Positions 13,106 through 24,102 of a DNA stretch of 64,000 nucleotides are shown one piece after another. How positions within the stretch are numbered: position 1 is the stretch's first letter; each line of letters opens with the position of its first letter. The notes below the pieces were generated by a model that did not search any database, was not told where the DNA came from, and saw only the letters and a list, made by a program, of their open reading frames with translations. Both the position numbers and the translations under genes were made by a program. The DNA is from Ananas comosus (Eukaryota; Streptophyta; Magnoliopsida; Poales; Bromeliaceae), in the NCBI RefSeq assembly GCF_001540865.1, contig NC_033630.1:1955147-2019146 (forward strand), in the 5' to 3' direction.

Positions 13106-13779
13106 ATGGCTTCACCGTACTTCGGTCGGCGCGTCATCATCCTCGTCGCCATCGTGGCAGCCTCCTTGGGCATCCTTGCGGCCGCTGTGAACCGTTACAA
13201 AGTTGGGGACGCCGCGGGCTGGCGCCTCCCCGATGACAACAACATTGACATGTACAAGAACTGGGCCAGCAAGATCACTTTCCATGTTGGAGATTCCCTT
13301 TGTGAGTATTGAGTCCCCAAGAATAGATTCATTTTCTTTCTTCTTCTGTTTCAAATCGGTCTTTCGAAAGTACGCTCTTTATCACTGTTTTAAAATTCGT
13401 GCCAAGTAAAATATAAGAACATTTTTCGGTCTCAGTGTTCACGTACCAGAACGACTCTGTGGTGAGGGTGGATAAAAGAGGGTACTACCACTGCAACGAG
13501 AGCGGCCGCGGATCCATGTTCAAGGACGGGAACACTCTCTTCGTCCTCGATGAGCCCGGGTTCTGCTACTTCGTCAGCGGCGACGTCGACCACTGCAGGA
13601 AAGGCCAGAGGCTGATGGTCGAGGTCGCGGGCCAGCAGCGGCCGCCTCCGCTGGTGCCGGTTATGGCCGGGCCATCTCCTGCACCCCTCCCAAGTGCCGC
13701 GGCCTTGCGGGAAGCGTCGAGTTTTCGTAGTTTGGTGTTTTTAGGGGCCCTCCTCTTGATTGAGATTTGCTGGGATTGA
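13106..13779 (+). CDS. Early nodulin-like phytocyanin, GPI-anchored, 2 exons
   Basis: Exons 13106-13301 and 13436-13779 encode 179 residues. A signal peptide (MASPYFGRR then a VIILVAIVAASLGILAAA core) precedes the cupredoxin-like domain: YKVGDAAGWRLP, NWASKITFHVGDSLLFTYQNDSV, YYHCNES, F.DG, and GFCYFVSGDVDHCRKGQ. The two cysteines of the conserved disulfide are present. The first copper-ligand His of true plantacyanins is replaced in the NDSVVRV stretch and the axial Met position is Leu (GQRL), so copper binding is unlikely, as in ENODL proteins. The tail carries AGPSPAPLPS, a likely arabinogalactan glycosylation site, and ends in a hydrophobic segment (SLVFLGALLLIEI) that fits a GPI signal. 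Expected at the outer plasma membrane. The ATG at 13106 is preferred to the upstream frame because the signal peptide starts there. Confidence 0.92.
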
Positions 13780-14564
13780 ATTTTGGCTATTTGTGATGCT
13801 GAGGACATATTTGCTTAGGTGGTTTTATTTGCAATGATTAATGTGTGTTATTTCAATTTGTATTTGTGCTTCTGTTCTTCGTTTTTCCGATGGATGATCT
13901 TATCAATAGATAACTTTTGATATTAACTGATACATTTGTCGAATCGTATGATTATTGATTTGAGTGTATTATTCGTAAGTACTCAATCAATTTTTGATTC
14001 GCCTCTAGTAAAATCGAAAATGTTATTTTGTATACTCCAAGTAGGGATAAATTTTATGAAACGAATCAAAGAAACCATCCATTAATTACAATAATAATAG
14101 GTGCAGAAATTGCAAATTTTCATATTTCAGTAAATATAGATAGATAACATAATATTAGAGTGTGACATATCATTACACTCACTCGTCCATTGATTCTATT
14201 ATTACAATTTAGGGTGAAAATATCTAAAATGTATAGCTCGTAACCAACCATAATCTAGAATTAAATATGTAAACGAGTTGATTTTCCGCACACTTGAGAT
14301 GTTTCTTTTTTGCTCGATTCAAAATTTATAGGGACCAAAATAACAGACTTTCAAAAGTTTGGGAAATAAGGTGCAATTTTTCCCTTGAAGTCGGCGACGA
14401 CACCTGCCCCAAGCCGACTCCCGCTCCCGCTCCCGCTCCCGCCTCCTTCACCTCCCAAATCCATCCCCTCAAACCTTTCTAGGGTTTTCGCCATTAGAGA
14501 GCTTGCTGAAGCTCTCTATGGTTTCGCCGCTGCTCCATTGGTGGAACCCTAACCCACCACCGCC
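13780..14564. other. Intergenic: phytocyanin 3' flank and F-box gene leader
   Basis: AT-rich DNA, then a GC-rich leader from about 14390 with a (cccgct)n-like repeat before the F-box ATG at 14565. No other gene is seen. Confidence 0.5.
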
Positions 14565-15677
14565 ATGGAGAAGCTCGGCGACGACGAGCTCTCCTCGATT
14601 CTGAGCCGTATCTCCGATTCCCGCGATCGAAAGAGTTGCTCGGAGGTGTGTAGAGCGTGGGCGAGAGCGGAGGGCCTCTCCCGCGTCTCCCTCCGCGCCC
14701 TCGACCCCTCGTCCCTCCCTCAACTCCTCCCCCGATTCCCCAATCTCGCCTCCTTCGAGGCCACCCGATCGATCTCTGACACCCACCTTGAAACCCTAGC
14801 TCGCGCGTGCCCCGCCCTCGAAACCCTAAATCTCAGCCTCCGCCGAAGCCGATTCACCATGCCCGAAGAGCTCGATCAAGGCGACGACGACGTCGACGTC
14901 GACGGTGACGACGATTTCGGCGATCATGGATTGCGCGCCGTCGCAATCGGGTGCCCGCGGTTGAGGAAAGTGTACTTGCGGAGAAGAAGAGGGATCGGCG
15001 ACGCCGGTGTCGCAGCTCTTGTTCGTTATGCTACGAATCTATCAGTGCTCGATCTATCATGGTGTAGTAGAATCGCTGATGAGGCCGTCGAAGCGATCGC
15101 TTCGATGAGCTCGTTAATGGCGTTGATCCTCCATGGATGCTCCTTGGTGACCGATTTGGGTCTGGCTCACTTGGCAAATGGTACAGCATCACAAACCCTA
15201 GGGAGGCTCGATCTGTCGGAATGCGATCGGATATCCGACAACGGCGTTTGTTTATTGCCGAAACTGGAAAATCTGCAGGAACTGGACTTAGCAGAATGTG
15301 GCCCCAAAGTTACTGATTTTGGAGGTTTTGCTATTGCCTCCATTTATAACCTAAAAAGATTGAATCTTTCATGGCTGATCAACTTATCGGACGCGACGAT
15401 CATCAGTTTGGCTCCGAATTGTGTGAATCTGGTGGAGATTGATCTTACGGGTTGTGAGTTGATTACTGGGTCGGGCGTTCAGGCCTTTGCTGGCCATGGG
15501 TCGGTGGAGATCCTCGTGTTGGCCTCTTGCTTTAATGTTTCACTAGATGATATAGTGCATGTTGTTTTCGGGTGCCCGACTTTGAGATACGTGGGCTTGG
15601 ATAAGTCGTTGAGAGGGTGGATGTCGTCTTCGGCGCGGGAGCAAGTCGCCAAATTGTGCAAGATAGATTGGCTTTGA
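14565..15677 (+). CDS. F-box/LRR-repeat protein, single exon, 370 aa
   Basis: Probable substrate receptor of an SCF ubiquitin ligase. Residues 1-45 form a short F-box (MEKLGDDELSSILSRI, then CSEVCRAWARAEGLSRVSL). From about 65 onward come cysteine-type leucine-rich repeats: LETLARACPALETLNLSL, LSVLDLSWCSRIADEAVEAI, LMALILHGCSLVTDLGLAHL, LGRLDLSECDRISDNGV, LVEIDLTGCELITGSGV. An acidic insert (DQGDDDVDVDGDDDFGDHG, about 103-121) interrupts the early repeats. The frame is intact with no intron. The target protein cannot be inferred. The 5' half is GC-rich and the 3' half is not, a normal monocot gradient. Confidence 0.9.
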   Translation: MEKLGDDELSSILSRISDSRDRKSCSEVCRAWARAEGLSRVSLRALDPSSLPQLLPRFPNLASFEATRSISDTHLETLARACPALETLNLSLRRSRFTMPEELDQGDDDVDVDGDDDFGDHGLRAVAIGCPRLRKVYLRRRRGIGDAGVAALVRYATNLSVLDLSWCSRIADEAVEAIASMSSLMALILHGCSLVTDLGLAHLANGTASQTLGRLDLSECDRISDNGVCLLPKLENLQELDLAECGPKVTDFGGFAIASIYNLKRLNLSWLINLSDATIISLAPNCVNLVEIDLTGCELITGSGVQAFAGHGSVEILVLASCFNVSLDDIVHVVFGCPTLRYVGLDKSLRGWMSSSAREQVAKLCKIDWL

Positions 15678-16432
15678 GATGGTTGATCCGATGGATTGTA
15701 AAAGATGCTGAGGTAATTAACTTCTAAAACTCTGATGTTGTGATATACAGTTAATTGGTCAGCTTGTTCTTGTTGGTAACTTATGCAAATTAAGAAAAAC
15801 TCCAAATTTGTTGCTATGAAGTGATTATTTTTAGCAGTGAATTCACTCTTTCTTTATCCTTTTACTCTTTTCCTTGAACCAGAGATTGTACAATAAGATG
15901 TTGAGCACAATGAAACTAAGATGCAGCTAAAGGAGATGTAATTTTGAAATTCTAATGTTATGCTTCTTTTAACATCCTAGGTTATGACATATCACTGGTC
16001 TTATATACACATTATTCTGTAGGAAGGTCTAACAGTTGTTCATTGCCGCATCAGATGAAGTCTAAATGTGAAAAGGCCATATTACGAAATTCCAGAACAA
16101 TTTCGCCTCTGACTATATCTTCATCAGTTTTCACTACCGAATTTGGTTGTAGGTGTTCTTGAACTACGAGCCTCTCTGACTCTTACATTGTGGTGCATGG
16201 GGCTTGCTTTTATGCTCAAATGATAGAGACTCTGAGAATGCTGAGAAGAATCCTTATGAAAGGATTAAAATATTTAGCAAGGATAACTCAGTAATAATTT
16301 TTAGAGATCAATTGTTGAATTTTCTTTCCTCCAGTTTTTTTTTGTGGTATTCTCTTTTCCTAGTCATAGCTCTTTCGCAGAGACATTCGACATTACTGAT
16401 CTCGATTATTCGAGACAAAAATTTATTATAAT
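15678..16432. other. Intergenic between F-box gene and tRNA
   Basis: AT-rich DNA holding the F-box 3' flank. No gene or clear repeat is seen. Confidence 0.4.
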
Positions 16433-16504
16433 TCCGTTGCCGGGACTTGAACCCGGGTCTCTCGGGTGAGAGCCGAGTATCCTAACCAACTAGACTACAA
16501 CGGA
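16433..16504 (-). tRNA. tRNA-Glu (anticodon CTC)
   Basis: Read on the minus strand, the 72-nt cloverleaf is complete. The 7-bp acceptor is TCCGTTG with CAACGGA. The D arm contains GGTTAGGAT. The anticodon stem CTCGG/CCGAG holds loop CTCTCAC (anticodon CTC at 16468-16470). The T arm is CCCGG/TTCAAGT/CCCGG. The B box GGTTCAAGTCC is intact and no intron is present. The 3' CCA is not encoded, as expected for a nuclear gene. T-rich DNA lies downstream on the minus strand (plus-strand A runs near 16415-16432). Confidence 0.97.
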
Positions 16505-16596
16505 TTTGATGTTTGGAGTCATGTCAAATCTTAATTATTTTATTTTATTCTGTGTTTATTATTATTATTATTCTTTTTTTGCAGGCATCTTAATTT

Positions 16597-17150
16597 TTGT
16601 TGTGGTGGTACACTAGAGTTTTAATTTTGGGTAAGGCAAATGTGCTATCTTTATATGGTTGGCGTCTAGGGAAAAAAATACTAACGGTCCATAATTTTAT
16701 TAGGAAGGAATGGCCGCATCCATTGAGTTGCCCGCTATGCAACATAGAACATAAAATAACTATGCACCTTTTTACTTGCTGTGATTTTTCCAGGCTTACT
16801 TGGGCCGAATGCGAAAAACTTTTCAGATACACTCATTGGCCCCTACTACGGTCAGATAGTATCTTTTTTTTCATTTGGATCCAAATAAGAAAAAAAAAAA
16901 ATATCAGTCAAACTGCGATGTAAAATTGACTCAATGCTTACTGCTATATACTGTAACTTATGGAAGGAGCACAATAATAGAATTTTTAATGAGTTGTGTA
17001 TATCATCTGAAAAACTAGCTTGAGTATTTCACAATAAGGCACTAATATGGTTCAAATTTTTATAACTAGGGGAGTTCAGTTTGGAGGATCAATTGTTGCT
17101 GCCGGCCTACTCAGCCCTAGCAATCATAATTTATACTTGTCTTATATGTA
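16597..17150 (+). pseudogene. LINE reverse transcriptase 3' fragment (zf-RVT), degraded
   Basis: The open part (16597-16923) shows the zinc-binding reverse transcriptase tail of plant L1-type elements: NFIRKEWPHPLSCPLCNIEH, then HLFTCCDFSRLTW, the usual C-x2-C...H...C arrangement. After a run of A (16890-16900) another frame continues with an LWKEHNNRIFN stretch typical of the end of LINE ORF2, so a frameshift is visible. Upstream RT domains are missing: a 5'-truncated dead copy. It lies about 90 bp from the tRNA-Glu gene. Confidence 0.75.
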
Positions 17151-17453
17151 ATTCATATTATATTCAATAAAACGTATAGGTAATACCCTATACATGCCTT
17201 TCAAAAATGAGCTAAGTATCTCGTTAACTCGGTTCTGGTTGATTCATTTGGATACTTCAAATTACAAAGGCGCAAGTGAGATGTCGAACTCCTGACTTTT
17301 TGGTTGCCGTTCAATGTAACAGCAGACTAAACTAGATAGTTGTTGCGGGGATAAGTTTATCCTTGGCCAATACTAAAGTTGTACCCATGGCTTCTCTAAT
17401 TGGTTAATCATTGAGATTGTTCTAGAATTTGCTATTCTAAGTGGGATCTCTTG

Positions 17454-18408
17454 AGATTGTCCTTTCTAGCTAAGTTTATTTCTTTTTTGAAAAAGAAAAC
17501 AGGTCAACCCAAAAGGGCTGACCAAGGTGTACTTAATAAAGAAAGATTAACAATAATACAAGGTTTCAGACAATCAGTATATAATAGCAACTATAAATTT
17601 AAAAAGTGAGGGGACACAAAATGATCACGTCAAAGATGAAATATCGACATCAGCGATTAGCATGCGAATACGGCTTGCAGTGGAGAGGGGAGTAGAGCAA
17701 GTGTTGTCGAAGATGCGACGATTTCGCTCAGACCAGATGGACCAAGCGAAGCAGCTGAAGATGGTGTTCCCAACCTTTCGAATATCCTTAGGAAGGCGAG
17801 ATGACCACATTGCCCAAGAGTCTCCAAGTCCCAATAAAGATGGTTGAGGTAGACAAAGAAGAAGATTGAGAGATGCCCACACTGCTAGGGAGTAGGGGCA
17901 ATGGAGGAATAAGTGAATGATATCTTCGCCAGCATTAAAGCAAAGCTCACATCTTGAGGCGAGAATCCAGCCACGACGCCGAAGGTTGTCATGAGTTAAA
18001 ATTCGGTTTTTATATAAAAGCCACATAAAAAACTGCACTCGAGGTGGCGCAAAAGAGTACCAAACAGTGATCGGAGTCGAGTCGAATGTGGATCCAGCAA
18101 AGAACAGATTGTATGCTGATGCAGTGGAGAAAGTGGCATGGGGAGTCCATTTCCAGCAGCAGATGTCGGGGCCGACGCAAATTTGGAAGTTGCATAGCCT
18201 GTGGCAGAGTGTCGAAAACTCCTCATGTGCAATGATGGACGGGTAAGAGATGACCGGTAATGAGAACAGATTATCAATAAAAACCTCGGACACAAGAGCA
18301 AATTTGTGAGCAGAGTAGGAGAATAGAGCCGGAAATTGATCCATCCTAAATGAAATAAACGAAGTGGATAGCGTGTTAGCTATCTTTCTCAAAAAAAAAA
18401 AGACAAAA
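17454..18408. mobile_element. LINE-derived insertion with 15-bp target duplication
   Basis: aagtgggatctcttg occurs exactly at 17439-17453 and 18409-18423 and brackets this block. Inside, the minus strand (18392-17625) is open for 255 residues of the C-terminal LINE ORF2: FAPPRVQFFMWLLYKNRILT, CELCFNAGEDIIHLFLHC and WSIWSERNRRIFD. The plus-strand right end carries the repeat tail atgaaataaacgaagtgg, a gatagc/gctatc stem and an A-run. Coding strand and poly-A strand therefore disagree, which fits a 5' inversion (twin priming) or two successive insertions. Confidence 0.75.
17625..18345 (-). pseudogene. LINE ORF2 C-terminal fragment (zf-RVT), open but partial
   Basis: About 240 residues from the Met in RMDQFPALFSYS to a stop at 17625. 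It contains the linker after the reverse transcriptase, the zf-RVT motif (C-x2-C, then H and C spaced as in plant LINEs) and the WSERNRRIF end. The endonuclease and RT catalytic motifs are absent, so it cannot act alone. The first 15 residues of the longer frame are read from the antisense of the tail repeat, not from LINE coding sequence. It belongs to the insertion at 17454-18408. Confidence 0.75.
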
Positions 18409-18423
18409 AAGTGGGATCTCTTG

Positions 18424-19475
18424 TACTGGGCGCTGTGCCAAGTTAAAGAAAGGACTCGCCACCAAACAGAAGGGAAATGGGCATGGCCAGTGTCGGTGAC
18501 TGCTACTGTATGTTTGAAATCGCCTGTCTCGTTGGTCTGTCACGTTCAACATGCTTGATATTTCGACTTCAATTTTATTTTGAAGCCAATCACTTCCATG
18601 GACCACTTAATGTTTGTTGAATACTCACTCACCTGTATGATTCAAAGGCAATAATATAGTAGATTTTGACCGTGTTTGGTTGTATAAATATGTTATTCGG
18701 TATTTTTTTTAATTCACTTAAAAAATTTGTGGTGTTTAGTAGATAAAAAGATGGAAAGAATTTTAAAAAGTACGTTGGATAATATATTTTGAATTCTAAG
18801 CAGAGCTTTAAGGTTAATGGTGATTTGAACATGAGTAGAAATATTGACGGCAAAATATGTGTACGCAGGAACTATAGATTTATGTAATAATGTGATCATA
18901 ATTAAACAATGAGCTAATATCTCCAAATTGCGTTTAAGATTCCGTACGAGATAAATTAATTTTCTTATATCTAATTAATAGATTCGGTTGTGTTCGGAAG
19001 CGAAGGAGATTAGCCTTTCGAATTGGCAATCTTGCCGACATTGCAGTGTAGTGTCTTTCCCTACACACACATACAAAACGCACACAAAATACAAAACGCA
19101 CACAAAAAGAGGGGAAAAAAAAAAATAAAGAGAAGAGAAACTTAATTTGCATGAAATTTATATCTCTATTATGGTATTAGGAAAAGAAATAAACAATTTT
19201 CTTTTTAAATGTCACTTCCAAATTTTTAGCTAACGAGTAGATGGAATTGAATTATTATAAATAGTGATAAAATTCAACTGCTCTAAGTAATAATGATAAA
19301 GTAAACCATTTTCTCTGGCGCCCTCTTTCTCCTCTATTCCGAGGAACCATACTACTAGTTAAGGGGAAAAAAAAAGTACTGACCAAAATTAGATCTCCTG
19401 TTTGCTAAAATGTGCTTCAGGTAAAATTCTTGCCACCTGCCATCTTTTTTTCTCTGCTACAAGGAATCTTATCAC
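18424..19475. other. Intergenic upstream of mannanase
   Basis: AT-rich sequence, with a cacacaaaa direct repeat near 19078-19107. No gene is seen. It serves as the mannanase promoter region. Confidence 0.4.
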
Positions 19476-19483
19476 TATATAAA
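19476..19483 (+). promoter_or_regulatory. Probable TATA box of the mannanase gene
   Basis: The sequence tatataaa lies 85-92 bp upstream of the ATG at 19568, a normal distance for a plant core promoter with a short leader. Confidence 0.5.
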
Positions 19484-19567
19484 ACCCAGTACCACTGCTT
19501 CCTTTGGATCTTGTTTTCGCCAGCAAAAAGGAAAAAAAAGAAGTTTCAGAAAAATCAATTCAAGATC

Positions 19568-21617
19568 ATGAAAGCAGAGAATGGGCTGCTGTATCCTCTA
19601 CTCGGCATTGGCACCTTAATAGCCTTTGTATTCATGTCCTTTGGGGAGTTTAGCTTCCACACTGAGGAGCCCAAATTGAGCTTTGTTCATAGGGAGGGGA
19701 CACAGTTCATGGTGGATGGGAGAGCATTCTATGTGAATGGGTGGAACTCCTACTGGTTGATGGATCAAGCTGTGCAGGAGTTTAGTAGGCCAAGGATTGG
19801 CAAAATGTTCCGAATTGGCGCCAAAATGGGGCTCACTGTTTGTAGAACTTGGGCCTTCAATGATGGTGCCTACAATGCTTTACAAGTTTCGCTAGCCCGT
19901 TTCGACCAACGGGTTTTTAAGGTATCTCTTCATCTCATACTTATTTTGCGAATCCGAGTATTGAGCTGTGACTAATTATGTTACTTTTTTAATTTGCTCT
20001 GTGCATCTTTCTGAAATGCTTACATGATGGTTCTGTTTAAAATCAGTTTAATTCATATAAATTTTTTTAGTTCATCAAACTTTTTGATGCTTGGTTAATC
20101 AAAGTAATGATTACGGTGATTGTAGGCGCTCGATCATGTTATTGTGGAAGCACGAAAACACGGGATCAGATTGATTCTTAGCTTAGTCAATAATCTAAAA
20201 CATTACGGTGGGAAGACGCAATATGTTAAATGGGCGTGGGACGAGGGCATTGGATTGAGCTCCTCGAATGATTCTTTCTTCTTTGATCCGTTGATTCGGG
20301 GTTATTTCAAGATTTATCTCAAGGTAATATGCACCCGTAGACTAATTTTCACTGAAAACAGTTCATTGTTGAGACTTAAATCTAATTTCTTTGGGATTTT
20401 CTGTGATTTGAGCTTCAAATACGATGATATTTGATCCAATATCATTTGCTTTTTAGGCGATACTGACGAGGAAAAACCACTTGACTGGAATTGAATATAG
20501 AGATGATCCGACCATCTTCGCATGGGAGTTGATGAATGAGCCTCAATGTGTATCAGATGCATCTGGCGACACCCTTCAAGTGAGTGTCCTCTTACTTTTT
20601 TTTTTAAAAATAGCTAAGTAATTCGAGGAGAAATCCCGCTAATTGAGTGAGAGATGGTCAGTTTAATGTGTCATTAAGGTATTATACAATACCCTTTCAC
20701 TCTGTAAGAGTATACTGTGCAGCAGATAATAACAGTATATTGTGAGTTTTCGATTGATAATGTTGGTTCTAAAGAACTGCAGGATTGGATTGAAGAAATG
20801 GCCGGATATGTGAAGTCAATTGATAGGAAGCACCTGTTAACAATTGGAGTCGAAGGGTTTTATGGCCCGACGAGCCCTCAAGAGAAGTTGAGTGTCAATC
20901 CAGGGGAATGGTACGGCACCGTAGGATCAGACTTCATTCGCAATTCGAAGATCTCAACAATCGATTTCGCTTCCGCGCATGTTTATCCTGATCAGTGGTA
21001 TCTATCTACGCACTATTATAAGTTTTTCTTTTGATCGAGTTCACAGATGTGATAGTTTTTTTTTTTTTTGTAATTTAATTTTAATGATAATGCTACTTAG
21101 CACTGTTTTAGGCAGTAATCAACAACTCCATTGTTACCTGGAACAAACATTAGTGAATAAGTTGTTAAAATCGAAACTATTATACTTAGTAATTGGGAGA
21201 ATCAATTTGCTTGTTTACAGGTTACCTGAAGCCACACTTGATGAGAAAATCAAATACATCTCCAAGTGGGTGACTTCTCACATTGAAGATGGTGAAAGAG
21301 AGCTAAACAAGCCCGTGCTATTCACGGAGTTCGGGCTCTCAAAGAAGAACAAGAACTTTGATTACTCCCATCGAGAATTGTTCTACAAGTCCGTTTTTGA
21401 TATTGTTTATGAGTCAGCAAAGCAAAATGGAGCAGGGGCGGGCGCCCTCATATGGCAACTCTTGGTTGAAGGGATGGAGGATTACAACGACGATTTTGGA
21501 TTCGTCCCCGGGGAGAGAACTTCAGTAGACAAGCTGATAAAACAGCAGTCGTGCAGGCTCGCGGCATTAAGACACGGCGACGACCCGACAAGAAGAGCTG
21601 CCAAGAAGATTTGCTAA
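19568..21617 (+). CDS. Mannan endo-1,4-beta-mannosidase (GH5), 5 exons
   Basis: Hydrolyses beta-1,4-mannan in the cell wall. Exons 19568-19921, 20126-20323, 20457-20579, 20783-20997 and 21221-21617 join into 428 residues. The N-terminus is a signal peptide or anchor ([19 protein letters not shown]). GH5 landmarks in order: [28 protein letters not shown], the acid/base Glu in [11 protein letters not shown], and the nucleophile Glu in [12 protein letters not shown], followed by [12 protein letters not shown]. All catalytic regions are present and the length fits plant MAN proteins. The exon 4 acceptor (agaactgcag, 20782) was chosen because it continues [14 protein letters not shown] in frame; the upstream sequence between exons 3 and 4 is also partly open and is read as intron. 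Secreted to the apoplast. Confidence 0.94.
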
Positions 21618-22274
21618 ATGTATCAAAATTTTCTTTGTTTTTGCTTTTTTGTGCTCACTCAGTATCTCTTTCTGCAGTTCATTTAAGCTGCCTAATAGGT
21701 ATTCTGTTAGGTGGAGGATTGGTTAGTCTTGTTTTATTGTTTTGATCATTACCTACGGGAGAGTATATTCATTTTGTGTTGTTCATCTAATTAACCTATA
21801 ATAATTTTAATGAAAACATTAATGCTTTTGGTTTGCTGGATGAATATTGTGGTTTTAGATTCAATATCAATCATTGTTGAATAGAAATTTTGTACTTATA
21901 ACACCCAAAAGATAAGAGAACGATCCAATACTCTTAAATACCTTTCAGGGAAAAAAAAAAAAATGTCCCAGTTGTTCTACTTAATTTTTGTGGAAACTTC
22001 GTAGTGTTCAGAAGTTTGAACAGCAAAAGTGATAATAACTCACACTTCATATCATCCAATAGAAACAATTAATAATTATTCAAACTAGAAGCAGATTATA
22101 TTATTAAACATAACATAATAAGTATCAGACATTATGCTATCAAACCCATAGAATAGAAGCCAAGCCCGATCTTTGGCTTACTATCACAAACACACCATCA
22201 CAGACACATACTTTTATGACATAAGTGCGCAAACTAGAGCACCTCACATACTAGCATTCTGCATCAGAGAGCCT
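21618..22274. other. Intergenic between convergent mannanase and MT3
   Basis: 3' flanks of two converging genes. An A-run lies at 21950-21961. No gene is seen. Confidence 0.5.
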
Positions 22275-23770
22275 TCAATTGCCACATGCGCAGTCCACAC
22301 AGGTGCAGCTCGCGCCACACTTGCACTTGCCGTTGTGCTCCGCGGATGCCGCGAACTCCGCAACATCCTCAAAGTAGCTGCATCAAACGCATCAGTTAGT
22401 ATTATCAGAATCAAATTTGAATCACTCTGAATGGAAAGAGTTTTGTATATTTTTTTTCTCAGTGGGCCGATCTGCCTAATGGGCTTTAATTTAGTTGTGG
22501 TTTTGGGCCTTTCCATAGAAAATAAGCTGAAATTTCCATACATCTTTGTTCAAAACTGTGGTTTCATCACTTCTTTGTTATCTGGTCATTCAATATAATA
22601 AAATTTGTAATTAAAATATTTGAAATAATTTTATTTCTATTATTCACTACATATATTGTATCTTAAGGTTTAAAATTTATCATATATGTCACTTTATTCA
22701 TATCTTTTGTCCACTTCGAGTCCCATGTTTGACCTTATTTCGATACATGAATATCTTATTTGAAATATTTTTTTGATTTGTTAACTATCAATAATGAATA
22801 CTGAATACCATATATATTCTACTTTCAAGTCATTGTTGGGATTAGATAAATCACCTCCGTTGATGAAATTTATTGTCCTATCAAAGCATGGATGCAAATA
22901 TTTTTTGAGAAGCGAAAATTAAGCTCCTTACTTCCAATCGTATAAGAAAACCTTCGTACTGAATAAATTATTATTAAATCTTATTCCGACAAATAGAACC
23001 TTCATGTCTTAGTGCAATATATTGGCTCTAGGATCAACCATTAGTTTGACTTATTATTTATCATGAACGTATATATTATGAGCCTTCTAATAGTTTAATT
23101 TGCACTCATCAAGTAACAAAGATGCATGGTTCAGGCACTGGGAGATATATCTGAGAACAGTGTACATGTACCTCTTCTCAGTGTCAACAATCACTACTCC
23201 ATAGCCGTTTCCCTTCTTCCTGCAGTTACCAAGTAGAATACAAATTAGCATAGTATTAACAATCATGGAGTTAATTATTCTCAAATTTAAATGTAAATTA
23301 TTAAGAGCTAGACATGATGAATATTTCATATATCAAAAAGTAGTATATATACATGATGGAAACTCTCCAAAACTCAATTGCAAAGAGGTTTTATAATAAT
23401 ATTTTAAATCGCTAAATATGATTTATAACACTTAAAAACATTTATTCATTATAAATCATTAGTTTTGATAATTTTTGTCCTCGAGCAATAAAGAACAAAA
23501 TATTTAACGTTACAAATAGTTTTCCATGGAATAGTACTTCTTTAAAACATAAATTGTACAGAGTCGACTATAGATCATATCTAACGAATTAGATTTAGAT
23601 TTTAAAACCTTCAGAGTTGAGCTTTGAAGCTCATCACTTCGGTAGATCAATAACCCAGCGATCCATGCCATGACTAAGTTCTCAAAATTAAAGTTGTTCG
23701 ATGAAAGAGAGAGTACTTACACACACTGGCTCTTGTCAGCGCAGTCGCAGTTGCCGCAGGTGTCCGACAT
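22275..23770 (-). CDS. MT3: Metallothionein type 3, 66 aa, 3 exons
   Basis: Small cytosolic protein that binds Cu/Zn/Cd through Cys thiolates; the type 3 class is common in fruits and leaves. Minus-strand exons 23770-23721, 23219-23172 and 22377-22275 sum to 201 nt. The N-terminal Cys domain reads MSDTCGNCDCADKSQC, the spacer KKGNGYGVVIVDTEKSYFED, and the C-terminal domain GKCKCGASCTCVDCACGN. That gives the type 3 pattern of 4 Cys (C-G-N-C-D-C plus one) and 6 Cys, all present. The last intron is unusually long for such a small gene (about 0.8 kb). No single open frame covers it, since each exon is short. The start is the only ATG giving the MSDTC hallmark. Confidence 0.95.
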
Positions 23771-23875
23771 GGTGTGGATTGATGAGCCAATAAATGAGGC
23801 AGAAGATAGCTAGTACTTAAGCAAGGAGGAGCTTTTTGGTTTTGCTGTGAGGAAAAGCACTTAAGTTTTGGTCCA

Positions 23876-23883
23876 TATTTATA
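23876..23883 (-). promoter_or_regulatory. Probable TATA box of MT3
   Basis: On the minus strand tataaata sits about 106 bp upstream of the MT3 ATG at 23770. Confidence 0.5.
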
Positions 23884-24062
23884 GGCATTTTTTTTTTGGT
23901 TGGATCGCATAGTATGGTTGTTTAGGTTGTGAAGGGGCACACGCCTCTTACGATAGGCACACGCTTCAAAGGAAACATCCAAAGGGAATCTCAATAATGG
24001 TGGAGATGGTGGTTTCGTTCCCACCTCTTATGTCTAAATCTCCTCACTTTTATTTGACAATT

Positions 24063-24102
<40 letters not shown>

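Noticed and set aside
22173..22543. ORFs on both strands over MT3 exon 3
   Set aside because: The correct frame is the Cys-rich one read on the minus strand after splicing; the others have no Cys pattern.
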